Below are positions 8,497-17,783 of a DNA stretch of 64,000 nt, piece by piece; positions within the stretch are counted from its first letter, which is position 1, and each line of letters begins with the position of its first letter. The notes under the pieces are model-generated. The model saw only the letters and a program-made list of their open reading frames with translations, searched no databases and was not told the DNA's origin. Source of the DNA: Yinghuangia seranimata (GTDB lineage: Bacteria > Actinomycetota > Actinomycetes > Streptomycetales > Streptomycetaceae). The translations under genes were made by a program, and so were the position numbers. The DNA lies in the NCBI RefSeq assembly GCF_029953285.1, contig NZ_JASAOI010000046.1:62001-126000 (forward strand), given 5' to 3'.

Positions 8497-11400
8497 ATGG
8501 CAATGACGGTCGACCAACTGCGTGCGCTGTTCCCGTCCGGGGGTTCCGGCGGCTTCGAGCTCGATACCGGGCGGCTGGGGCTGGCGGGGGATTCCGGGAC
8601 GTTCGAGCACTTCCCGGGCGGTGTGCTGACGCTCGGGCAGGCGACGGCGGATTCCGTGGGGCTGGCGGTGACCGGCACCGTTGCCTTCGCGGGGCAGGAA
8701 ATGCCCGCCACCGCCCGCTTCTTCTCCTCCGGCAGCGCGGTCACAGGGCTGCTCTTCGAGGCCAGGCCCGCCACCTGGCTGCTCGAGACGGCCGTCTCGC
8801 GCGTCGACCTGACCGAACTCGCCCCGCGTGGCCGGGACCTTCGCCTCCTGCTCGCCGCCGGCGCGGCCGCCGCCGAGGCCGGAGAGTGCCCCGCGGCCGG
8901 TCCTTGGGCCGCGTTCCACCTCGGCAGCGCCGTCGACAAGTCCGTCGAGTTCCGCGCCGAACTGCGCAAGGACTCCATCGGCGCGGCCCATGCCGTCGAA
9001 GGCCGGCCGGTGCTGGTGGCCCCGCTGCTCGAAGCGCTCGGTGAGTACGACGTCGAACTGCCCGGGCCGCTGGTCGAGTGGCTGGAGGAGATCCAGCTCC
9101 ACCAGCACCCCATGGGCAAGACCGACAACGTGATGGTCACCGCCGGCGCGCCGCTCGACCAAGGCACCGGGGCGAACCCGGTCGAGGTGCTGGTGCTGCG
9201 CACCACGGTGCTCGGCCGCACCGGTCAGGACGGCAAGGTCAAGGCCACCACCGTCGCCATGCTCCGCGTCCGCACCGACTGGGACGCCGCGGGGTTGCCG
9301 CTGGTGGGTCCGATGATCGGCAACGGACTGCTGTCCATGCCCGCCCTCCAGATCATGTACATCTCCGAGAAGAACCTCAGCGCCGAGGACGTCACGAAGA
9401 TCAACCGGGTCATCACGGAGTACAACCTCGGCCCGCTCCAGCAGCTGCCGACGGCCAACGAGGCGGCCGGAGTCCCGCTCACCAAGGGCGTGAACGCGGC
9501 GGTCTATTTGTCGGTCATGGGCACGCCGAGCCCGGCACTGGTGATCACCGTGCCGCCCAAGTTCGGGCCGGAGCCGGAGGGTAAGGAGAAGCCGAAACTC
9601 GAGCACACCTTTGCGATCGGCAAGCCACTGGGCCCGGTGTACCTCGCGGCGATCGTGGTGCGTTACGACTTCAAAAAGGGCCTGCTGATCGAGCTCCAAG
9701 GCCAGGTCACGATCGGCGCGCTCACCTGGGAGGTCGCCGGGCTCGGCTTCTACGTCGGCATGAGCGGCGGCTTCCCGCTGCTGCCGTTCCTGCACGGCAT
9801 GGCCATCGAGGCCACCGCGGCTGACGGGCTCATCGGCATCAGCGGCGGCCTGAGCAACCGCGAACCCGACGACCCCGCCCTGGACTTCCAACTCGCCGGA
9901 CTGCTCCTGGTCAAGGCGATGGCGGTCCAAATCGGCGCCCAGGCGCTCTGGGCCCGCAGCACCGAAGGCTGGCACTCGGTCTTCATCTACGGCGAGGCCT
10001 CTCTCATCGGCGGTGCCTCACTGTTCGGCCCGCCGCCGTTCACCGTCACCGGTTTCTCCGCCGGATTCGGCGTCAACAGCTCGTTCAAGAAGGTCCCCGA
10101 CGGCGCCGAGATCGCCGAATTCCCGCTGGTGGCACGGTTGGACGCGGCCCAGGCACTGCCCGGCATGCCCGCTCCGACCCCGTACACCCCCGAGGACGCG
10201 CTCAAAGCACTCACCGGCCCCACCGGCTGGATCCGTCCCCAACAGGGGCAGTACTGGATCGCCGCCGGCGTGAAGTTCACCAGCTTCGGCTTCATCGAGA
10301 CCAAAGCCCTGGCCGTCCTCGAACTGGGCGACTCGGTCAAGGCCATGCTGCTCGGCCGCACCTCCGTCAGCCTGCCGCGCAACGTCAATCCCGCTGCCCG
10401 CTCGGTCGCCAAGGTGAACATCGGCCTGAGCCTGGGGTTCGACTCCGCCGCGCACTGCCTGTCCATGGACGCGGCCCTCCTGCCCGGCAGCTACGTGCTG
10501 GACCCGTCGATCGAACTCACCGGCGGAATCGCCGTGTACGTGTGGACCGGCGGCGGACGCGCGGGGGACTTCGCCATCAGCCTCGGCGGCTACCACCCGA
10601 GCTACAACGTCCCCGTGCACTACCCCAACCCCAAGCGCCTCGGGATCGTGTGGTCCCCGGCGAGCGACATCACCGTCCGCGCCGAGGCCTACGCCGCCAT
10701 CACCCCGGCCGCGTTCATGTTCGGCGGACGCCTGGCGGCGGTGTACGACAAGGGCGTCTTCTCCGCCTGGTTCACCGCGCACCTCGACGTGCTGGTCCAG
10801 TGGAAGCCCTTCTACCTCGACGTCAGCCTCGGCATCAGCATCGGCGTCGCGGCCACCGTCAAGGTGTGGTTCGTCCGGGTCCGGATCTCCGTTGAAGTCG
10901 GCATCGACCTGCATCTGTGGCTGCCGCCCTTCGGCGGCCGCGCCACGGTCAAACTCTGGTTCATCTCCTTCAGCTTCGGCTTCGGCTCCTCCCGGGACAG
11001 CACCCCCAGCGTGGACTGGCCCGAGTTCCGCGCCCAGATCCCCGCCCCGGTCCGGGTCGCCGCCAACGAAGGCCTCCTCACCGACATCGACCAGGAGGAG
11101 ATCGTCCGGCGCGCGGCCACCAAGGAACCCACACTCGTCTCCTCGGCCGGGTTCAGCTTCACCACCGAGGCCGGCATCCCCGCCTCGCACCTGTACCTCA
11201 ACGACCGGCTGATCAAGCAGTCCAACGAGGGCACGATCGACATCCGGCCCATGCGCAAGACCGGCGTCACCTCCGCCCACCGGGTGACCGTCACCAAGGA
11301 CACGGCCCCCTTCGACCCGGTCGAGCACTATTGGACGGTCAAGGAAGTCACCGGGAGCGTAGCCCCGGGTCTGTGGGGCAAACCGCTGGCCAAACCCGGC

Positions 11401-11781
11401 GACGCGCTCAAGGGCGAGCAGTTGCTCGAAGGCCGCTACACCGGGCTGAAGATCACCCTCCCGCCGCCCGACTACGGCACCGACACCGGACCGGTCACCT
11501 CCCAGGCGCTGTCGTACGACGGACTCCCCGACGGCCGCATGCCGCTCCGGGTCGCGGATGCCGCCGGGCCCGCGCCCGTCGCCGACCCGCAGAGCATCAG
11601 GACCGTCGTCGACACGGTCGCCGACCCCGCCGTCGCCGCCCGCCGCGGCGCCGCGCACCGTGCCCTCGCCCGGCTCGGCGCGGGGACGGGGCCGGACACC
11701 GACAGCCCGCTCACCGGCTACGCCGACCTCGCCGGCCGCAGCCTGACCACCCCGCCCCTGACCACCACCGCGACGAGGTGA
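8497..11781 (+). CDS. large DUF6603-domain protein (first gene of four-gene operon)
   Basis: 1094 residues from ATG 8497 (GGGGG 5 bp upstream; a second ATG at 8503 is possible). N-terminal about 350 residues are variable (MAMTVDQLRALFPSGG). From about residue 370 to 860 the protein has long, regular beta-rich repeats of Gly and aromatic residues, such as WEVAGLGFYVGMSGGFPLLPF, FGPPPFTVTGFSAGFGVNSSF, ITVRAEAYAAITPAAFMFGG and LWLPPFGGRATVKLWF, the pattern I know as DUF6603. This resembles an open or elongated beta assembly. The final 230 residues are a separate tail. No signal peptide, membrane helix or catalytic motif is visible. Seven bases separate it from the next gene, so it is part of a translationally tight operon. 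Biological role unknown. Confidence 0.8.
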   Translation: MAMTVDQLRALFPSGGSGGFELDTGRLGLAGDSGTFEHFPGGVLTLGQATADSVGLAVTGTVAFAGQEMPATARFFSSGSAVTGLLFEARPATWLLETAVSRVDLTELAPRGRDLRLLLAAGAAAAEAGECPAAGPWAAFHLGSAVDKSVEFRAELRKDSIGAAHAVEGRPVLVAPLLEALGEYDVELPGPLVEWLEEIQLHQHPMGKTDNVMVTAGAPLDQGTGANPVEVLVLRTTVLGRTGQDGKVKATTVAMLRVRTDWDAAGLPLVGPMIGNGLLSMPALQIMYISEKNLSAEDVTKINRVITEYNLGPLQQLPTANEAAGVPLTKGVNAAVYLSVMGTPSPALVITVPPKFGPEPEGKEKPKLEHTFAIGKPLGPVYLAAIVVRYDFKKGLLIELQGQVTIGALTWEVAGLGFYVGMSGGFPLLPFLHGMAIEATAADGLIGISGGLSNREPDDPALDFQLAGLLLVKAMAVQIGAQALWARSTEGWHSVFIYGEASLIGGASLFGPPPFTVTGFSAGFGVNSSFKKVPDGAEIAEFPLVARLDAAQALPGMPAPTPYTPEDALKALTGPTGWIRPQQGQYWIAAGVKFTSFGFIETKALAVLELGDSVKAMLLGRTSVSLPRNVNPAARSVAKVNIGLSLGFDSAAHCLSMDAALLPGSYVLDPSIELTGGIAVYVWTGGGRAGDFAISLGGYHPSYNVPVHYPNPKRLGIVWSPASDITVRAEAYAAITPAAFMFGGRLAAVYDKGVFSAWFTAHLDVLVQWKPFYLDVSLGISIGVAATVKVWFVRVRISVEVGIDLHLWLPPFGGRATVKLWFISFSFGFGSSRDSTPSVDWPEFRAQIPAPVRVAANEGLLTDIDQEEIVRRAATKEPTLVSSAGFSFTTEAGIPASHLYLNDRLIKQSNEGTIDIRPMRKTGVTSAHRVTVTKDTAPFDPVEHYWTVKEVTGSVAPGLWGKPLAKPGDALKGEQLLEGRYTGLKITLPPPDYGTDTGPVTSQALSYDGLPDGRMPLRVADAAGPAPVADPQSIRTVVDTVADPAVAARRGAAHRALARLGAGTGPDTDSPLTGYADLAGRSLTTPPLTTTATR

Positions 11782-11788
11782 CCGGACT

Positions 11789-14032
11789 GTGACCACCGAA
11801 CCGGATCTGCGGATCCACTTCCTCGACCACCTGATCCCGCGCGCCACCCCGGGCAGGTACCGGGTCGAGGTCATGAACACCCTCACCGATGCCGACGGCG
11901 ACCTGGACGACGAAGACAGGCTGCCGCCGTCCGAGGAGACCTTCGAGATCAGGGCCGTCCGCTTCGTGCTCAACGAGGCCTCGGTGCACGCCCTTTACCC
12001 GCCGCCCGGCAGCACCGCCTCGTACACCAGGACCCTGCCGCACATCACTCTCAACCGGTCGATCCTGCCCTGGGAGCGCAATCTCGCCGGAACCCGGGAC
12101 GCCGACCGACCCGATGCCCGACCGCCCTGGCTGGCCCTGCTGGTCTTCGGCGAGAACGAACTCCCCGGCGACCCCGCCGCCGTCGGCGCCACCGTGCTGC
12201 GCACCGTCGCCGAACTCCGCGACCCCGCCGAAGACGGAGTCGAAGGCCCGAACCTGCCGTCCGGCGGCGTTTCCGACGCGGAAGCGCAGAGCAAGTGCCA
12301 GACCGTCGACGTCCCGGCGGACCTCTTCACCGCGGTCGTCCCGCACCACGACGAGCTGTACTACCTCGCCCACGTCCGCAAGGTCACCGACGCGGCCCAG
12401 TCGCGCGCCGACGGCGAAGTCCTCGAGGTGGGGGACTACTCGGTCGTCAACGCCAACCGCTTCCCGCGTACCCCCGGCAACTACGCCGTCCACCTCGTCT
12501 CCCTCGAAGGCTTCGAAGGCCGGTTGTCCGGCGGCCTCCCGCCCGGCACCGCCGCCGTCCGCCTGTGCTCGCTGCACAGCTGGACCTTCACCAGCAGCGA
12601 CGGGCCCGCCGCCGATCCCGGCGCGCTGCTGGAGAACCTCGTCGCTCCCGGCGCCGAGGACCCCGAACAGCTCGCCCTGCGGCTGCCCGTGGACGCGTCG
12701 GCGGACGCGGACGCCGAGGACGAGTACGTCCGCGACCGGCTCAGCCGCGGTTACACCGCCGTCCCGCACCTCACGCTGTCCGGCGAACGCACGTACGCCT
12801 GGTACCGCGGGCCGGCCACGCCCGTCGGCGCCCACGAACTCCCCTCCGACCAGGAGCCAGGCCCGCACACCACCGCCGACCACGCGCTCATCTACGAACC
12901 CGAGCACGGCCTGTTCGACGTCAGCTACGCCGCGGCCTGGACCCTCGGCCGAACCATCGGCCTCGCGGACCCCGACTACACCACCGCCGTCAGTCGGGCC
13001 CGTCGCGAACTCGCCAACCGCGCCACGACATTGATGGCACAGGCTGCGGACCCGTCCCGCGCCTCCGCCGACCCCGACGCCCCGCCCGCGCTCGGCGCGC
13101 TCCGCGAACTCGCCTCCAGCGGCTTCCGGGAGCACCTCAGCACCGGCCTGAAAAGCCGTCAGCTTCCGGACACCGCGGGGCGCAGGACGGCACCGCCGAC
13201 AGCGCCACGCGCTCAGCTCAGGTCTGCGCTGAGCGAAGAGCGCAACCTCTCCCTGCTGCGGACCACCGCCGAACGCAACGCGGAGAGCATCGCCGCCTGG
13301 CAGGCCCGACTCGGCCTGCTCCAGGGCGTGCCGTTCAACCATCTCGTGCCCGACCCGCGCATGCTGCCCTCCGAATCCCTGCGGATGTTCCGTCTCGACC
13401 CCGGCTGGCTCGACGCCCTGGTCGCCGGAGCAGCCGACGTCGGCGTGCACACCTCCATCGACACCCGCCTCGCCCCCGAACTCAACCGGGCCACCGCCCG
13501 GCGGCGCGGTGCCGCGGCCGCCGGCGGACTGCTCATCCACTCCGAACTCGTCCCCGCCTGGCCGGACATCAGGATCACGGCGTTCCTCGCAGACGGAACC
13601 GTCCTCACCGAACTGCGCCGCGCCAAGCCGGACACGAAGATCCTTCTGGTGCTCTGGGACGGCGTGCCCGACAAGGTCGTCATCCGCGAACCCGGCCAGG
13701 GCATCCACTACGGCATCGACGCCGGCAACCGGCTCGGCCTGCGCAGCCTGACCGCCGACCCGCCGATCGGCACCCCGCTGGAGACGTACTACCCCGCCAC
13801 CGGCAGCCTTTTCGACCTCCACCTGCGTCCGGCCGCCGCGGACGGACCCGCCGTGCTGCGGATGTTCGGCGAAGGCGGCCTCGTACCCGCCCTCGCCCGG
13901 GCCCTCGGCCTCGACGACCTCGACCCCGGGCAACTCGCCCTGGAGTTCGTCAACGCCCCGCTGCAACAGGAAATCCTCAGCCCCGGCATGGCCCCCGCGG
14001 ACAGCCCCACCCGGACGGAGAGCACCCGATGA
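11789..14032 (+). CDS. uncharacterised 747-residue protein of the DUF6603 operon
   Basis: GTG 11789 starts 8 bp after the previous stop and the gene ends in an ATGA overlap with the next. The N-terminal half is beta-rich (FEIRAVRFVLNEASVHALYPP, LPHITLNRSILPWERN, WLALLVFGENEL), the middle (about residues 290-480) is Ala/Arg-rich and helical, and the C-terminal 250 residues include FNHLVPDPRMLPSESLRMFR and WPDIRITAFLADGTVL. I do not recognise a named domain. No export signal or transmembrane segment. Conserved-looking but functionally unassigned; co-production with the DUF6603 protein and the fibre-like protein suggests a shared complex. Confidence 0.8.
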   Translation: MTTEPDLRIHFLDHLIPRATPGRYRVEVMNTLTDADGDLDDEDRLPPSEETFEIRAVRFVLNEASVHALYPPPGSTASYTRTLPHITLNRSILPWERNLAGTRDADRPDARPPWLALLVFGENELPGDPAAVGATVLRTVAELRDPAEDGVEGPNLPSGGVSDAEAQSKCQTVDVPADLFTAVVPHHDELYYLAHVRKVTDAAQSRADGEVLEVGDYSVVNANRFPRTPGNYAVHLVSLEGFEGRLSGGLPPGTAAVRLCSLHSWTFTSSDGPAADPGALLENLVAPGAEDPEQLALRLPVDASADADAEDEYVRDRLSRGYTAVPHLTLSGERTYAWYRGPATPVGAHELPSDQEPGPHTTADHALIYEPEHGLFDVSYAAAWTLGRTIGLADPDYTTAVSRARRELANRATTLMAQAADPSRASADPDAPPALGALRELASSGFREHLSTGLKSRQLPDTAGRRTAPPTAPRAQLRSALSEERNLSLLRTTAERNAESIAAWQARLGLLQGVPFNHLVPDPRMLPSESLRMFRLDPGWLDALVAGAADVGVHTSIDTRLAPELNRATARRRGAAAAGGLLIHSELVPAWPDIRITAFLADGTVLTELRRAKPDTKILLVLWDGVPDKVVIREPGQGIHYGIDAGNRLGLRSLTADPPIGTPLETYYPATGSLFDLHLRPAAADGPAVLRMFGEGGLVPALARALGLDDLDPGQLALEFVNAPLQQEILSPGMAPADSPTRTESTR

Positions 14033-17000
14033 CCGCCACGGACCTCATCGTCCCCGTCAAGGTGAACGCCCTGGTCGTCAACCGGCTGGTGCGCACCGCC
14101 GAGACCTTCAACCGGTGGACGCCGAACTTCGACGCCATGCTGGACGAAGGCACCGGCGCGGAACCGGCCCCCGGTGTCGGCACCGAGACCATGGGCCCGG
14201 AGAGCGAGGGCGTCTACGTCCAGTGGCAGCTGCCCGAGGCGCTGGCCGACGGGCACTACGACCAGACCACCGGCGAGACGACCTTCCCGTTCGTGCCCAA
14301 CCGGTGGCTGGTCGTCCGCTACAGCACCACCGCAGCGTCGCCGGAGCGGACGGCCGCCGGGTGGATCGTACAGAGCGACTACCTGGAGAGCCGCCCCGTC
14401 CAGGACGCCGACGGCAACGACGTCTACGGCACCAACAAACACCCGGACCCCGACTCGCCGGAGGGCGAGAAGCTCCGGCTGACCTTCCTCGGCCGCCGCC
14501 ATGCGCTGGCCGACGGGCCGTGGACCGAACCGGCACCCCAGCCGCCGCACCTCACGGCGGCCGGTCCCGGCCTGCCCGGGTTCGCGGTCTACCAGCCCTA
14601 CAACAAAGACGTGTTCTCCCTCCACGACACCCTCGACGACCTCAAGGGCGCGCTGGACAACTACCCGCCGGACGCGACGCTGAGCTACTTCGTCGTCGGC
14701 TGGTACAGCGACGACGAACTCGACTACCTCACCACCGCCGCCTCCGTGCCGGGCCTGCTCCCGCCGGACGCCGAGGGAACGGCCGACCTCCTCGAGGCCC
14801 TCGGCTGGTCCGTCCCCGCCGGCACCGTCCCCGGTGCCTTGGAGCGCACCCTCTACAGCGGCTCGGCGCTCGGCATCAAGTGGGAACGCGAAGGCGTCAC
14901 ACCCGAATCCGACAAGCCCAGCAACATCCAGCTCAGCGAAATCCTCACGCTGGGCAGCAGCAGCGCCGAGGCCCTGGGCCGGCTGGCCGCCCGCCAGACC
15001 CGGTCCGCCCGCACCGGCGACCTCGTGCGCTCGCTCTTCCAGGGCACCCTCGAAACCCTCGACACCGCCGACGGCGAGGAAGACCTCGACACCGTCACCC
15101 ACCACTCCTGGTTCTCCGGATCCGACGGAGGCCACGTCTGGAAGGTGACCGCCCGCCCCGTCGAAGGCGACGCCGAACTCCCGCCCCCACCTCCGGAACC
15201 GGCGTGGCTCGCCCAACTCAACGGCACACAGCGGCAATACGACGAACTCACCCCCCGGCTGCGCCGCGCCCGGCAACGCCTGTGGAACATCTGGTGGCTG
15301 CGCCACAAGCCGGTGCCGGCCTTCACCCCCGAACACCCCGAGGGCTTCGACGCCCGGGCCGACCTGGAACTCGACGAGCAACGCGAAGGCAGCCTCGCCC
15401 GGAGCACCGCCCAACTGCTCGACGAGCAGTTCGTCCTGGCCCGGCAACTGCCCACCGGCGCCACCCCGGAGGAACTCCGGGCCGCAGTCGACGCCTATGC
15501 CGCCGAACGCGGCCTCGACCCGAAGTACCAGCTGGAACGCACCGCCCGCGAGTCCTACTACCGCCCCGCCGACCCGGTGGTGCTCATCAAGGACACCGGC
15601 GCCAAGGAACCGCTCACCCGCGACACCCCGCTGCCCTGCCGCCTCCCCGAGGGTCTGCTCACGCGGATCAAAGTGGACGGGCAGTGGATCGACCGGCCCA
15701 CCACCCCGCCCACCCCCGGCCTGACCGGACTTCCCGCCGCCTGCACGCCGTTGCTCGCCGAGTTCGCTCTGCTCGACCTGGCGGCCCGGGTGCCCGGCGC
15801 GCTCCCGGCCGCACTGGCCGACTCCGGCTCCGTTGTCGGGCCTGTCCCCGAATACGCCGCTCAGTGGCGCCAACCCTGGCTGCCCATGCACCTCGAGTAT
15901 GAAGTCAAGTACTGCCCCACGCCCTACCAGGCCGACGAGACCACCTACTGGACCTTCAACGGAAGCCGCTACGAATGGTCCGGTGAAGGCGCCCAGCGGG
16001 GTAACGGCGAGGCCGACCTGCGCTGGCTCACCTTCAAGAACCGGGCCTTCCTCACCCCGAGCGCACCGTACGTCCTGCAGAGGCAGATCGACCGCTACCT
16101 CGACACCTACTCCGCGGCACCGGTCGACGGCCTGCTCGCGCTGCGCGAGGAACTCGGCGACCCCGGCCTGCTCTCCCAACGCCTCGACGGCTTCCACGAC
16201 TGGCTCGTCCAACAGGACGGCGCCGCCCGCACCACCGTGCACGTGCCCGCGGCCACCACCCGGCTCGTCGGCGACATCCAGAGCGTCCCCGACCCCGGCC
16301 TGCTCGAACCGCCCCCCGACGACCCCGGAACGCCCTTCCAGCCGGTCCGTGCCGGCCAGTTCTTCTTCCACGACCTGCGCATCGTCGACCGCTTCGGCCA
16401 GGCCTACGACATCGTCAACAGCAACAACTACGAACAGGTCTCCCTCACCCTCGGCGAAAGCGTCACGCCCGACGCCCCGCCCGACGAAGACCTCATCGGC
16501 CAGGCCCGGTTCGTCCAGCTCGGCCCACGCCTCATGCAGGGCGCCCGGGTCCGACTGGAGACCGTGCGCGCGGTCGACGGAAACCGGCTCTCCCCGATGG
16601 CCCGCGCGGCAACGCTCGAAAACCCCCTCGCCGGCTGGCTGCTGCTCAACCACCTCGACCAGACCCTCGTCGTCCACGGACCCGACGGCGTCTGCCTCGG
16701 CGAACTCCGCGTCGTCACGGACACCGACGGCCGGGACGACAGCGTGTGGCTTCCGCTGCCCGGCTCGCCGCACCCCGATCCCGACGCCGTCGAGTTCGAA
16801 CGCGCCATGCCGCACCTCGCCGGGTTCGTCCGGGCGCTGAAGGACAAGCCCGCCGCGGCACTCGCCGGACTCCTCGAGACCATCGACAAGACCCTCGACA
16901 CCATCCTCGACGACGCCGCCCAGGACGACAGCTCCCCGTTGCGACTTGTCGGCCGTCCGCTCGCACTGGTCCGCGCCGACCTGGGCATCGAACTCGAAGG

Positions 17001-17667
17001 CCCGCTGCTGAGCAATCCCAGCTGGGACGAGGTGCTCGGCGAATCGGAGGAGGAGTACGACGGCTACCGGTGGCCGGTCCGGCTCGGGAACGAAAAGCGG
17101 CTCGGCGACGGACTCATCGGCTACTTCTCCGGCGCCACCGGGCCCGACCAGGACACGTCCTACGACGTCTTCCACGCCGTGCTCCCGGAGGGCGGCGGGG
17201 ACTACCTGGTCCCGATCGACAAGGGCCACGCCCTCGCCGTGCCCGCGCGGACCCCGGAGCAGCCGGTGACGCATCATCTGACGCTGTTGATGGACCCGTA
17301 CGCGGCCGTGCACGCGACCACCGACATCCTGCCGGTGACCAGGCTCGAGCTCCCCGACGCCCTGGTGTCCGAGGCGGTGCGGCGGATCAGGACGTCCTTC
17401 CGGCTTGGCCCGCTGCTCGCGCCCGAGCGGGCCGACAAGGCCGAGGAACCCCGCCTGGCCGCGGCGGGTGAGGAGCCGCCGACGGCCGGGATCGTGCTCC
17501 CGCGGCCGGCCTCATGGCACGGGGAGTGGTCCTGGGCCGAGCCGCGCGGTGCCGAGACCGCGTGGGTGGAGCTGCCGATCGTGCCCGCCGACACGGCGGC
17601 GCACTTCGGCGACCCCCAGCCGCAGGCGCGGTACGGATACCTGCTGCTCGACGCGACCGGCGGGTAA
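14029..17667 (+). CDS. uncharacterised 1212-residue protein of the DUF6603 operon
   Basis: ATG 14029 overlaps the preceding stop (ATGA), implying translational coupling. The protein opens with DLIVPVKVNALVVNRLVR and continues through mixed alpha/beta sequence; a charged helical segment near residues 405-520 (QRQYDELTPRLRRARQRLWN) resembles a coiled-coil-like stalk. A region rich in aromatic and Asp/Gly residues (about 650-780) has EYEVKYCPTPYQADETTYW and FFFHDLRIVDRFGQAYDIV. No catalytic signature, signal peptide or membrane span is evident. Its size and context suggest a structural subunit; I cannot name a family. Confidence 0.8.
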   Translation: MTATDLIVPVKVNALVVNRLVRTAETFNRWTPNFDAMLDEGTGAEPAPGVGTETMGPESEGVYVQWQLPEALADGHYDQTTGETTFPFVPNRWLVVRYSTTAASPERTAAGWIVQSDYLESRPVQDADGNDVYGTNKHPDPDSPEGEKLRLTFLGRRHALADGPWTEPAPQPPHLTAAGPGLPGFAVYQPYNKDVFSLHDTLDDLKGALDNYPPDATLSYFVVGWYSDDELDYLTTAASVPGLLPPDAEGTADLLEALGWSVPAGTVPGALERTLYSGSALGIKWEREGVTPESDKPSNIQLSEILTLGSSSAEALGRLAARQTRSARTGDLVRSLFQGTLETLDTADGEEDLDTVTHHSWFSGSDGGHVWKVTARPVEGDAELPPPPPEPAWLAQLNGTQRQYDELTPRLRRARQRLWNIWWLRHKPVPAFTPEHPEGFDARADLELDEQREGSLARSTAQLLDEQFVLARQLPTGATPEELRAAVDAYAAERGLDPKYQLERTARESYYRPADPVVLIKDTGAKEPLTRDTPLPCRLPEGLLTRIKVDGQWIDRPTTPPTPGLTGLPAACTPLLAEFALLDLAARVPGALPAALADSGSVVGPVPEYAAQWRQPWLPMHLEYEVKYCPTPYQADETTYWTFNGSRYEWSGEGAQRGNGEADLRWLTFKNRAFLTPSAPYVLQRQIDRYLDTYSAAPVDGLLALREELGDPGLLSQRLDGFHDWLVQQDGAARTTVHVPAATTRLVGDIQSVPDPGLLEPPPDDPGTPFQPVRAGQFFFHDLRIVDRFGQAYDIVNSNNYEQVSLTLGESVTPDAPPDEDLIGQARFVQLGPRLMQGARVRLETVRAVDGNRLSPMARAATLENPLAGWLLLNHLDQTLVVHGPDGVCLGELRVVTDTDGRDDSVWLPLPGSPHPDPDAVEFERAMPHLAGFVRALKDKPAAALAGLLETIDKTLDTILDDAAQDDSSPLRLVGRPLALVRADLGIELEGPLLSNPSWDEVLGESEEEYDGYRWPVRLGNEKRLGDGLIGYFSGATGPDQDTSYDVFHAVLPEGGGDYLVPIDKGHALAVPARTPEQPVTHHLTLLMDPYAAVHATTDILPVTRLELPDALVSEAVRRIRTSFRLGPLLAPERADKAEEPRLAAAGEEPPTAGIVLPRPASWHGEWSWAEPRGAETAWVELPIVPADTAAHFGDPQPQARYGYLLLDATGG

Positions 17668-17783
17668 GTTCCCCTGCTTCGCGCCCAGGCGGGGCCGCGA
17701 CCGGCCCCGCCGCCTCCGCATCACCCGTCGACCCCGCCGACGATTCCGCACCCGCGCTCCCACCTCGCCCGGAAGGCCTCGCC

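Noticed and set aside
8325..9044. Rightward frame overlapping the start of the DUF6603 gene
   Set aside because: It runs deep into the DUF6603 coding region in another frame and lacks similarity to any known family.
11711..13966. Large leftward frame across the second gene of the DUF6603 operon
   Set aside because: Antisense shadow of a gene with proper start, overlap and coding bias on the plus strand.
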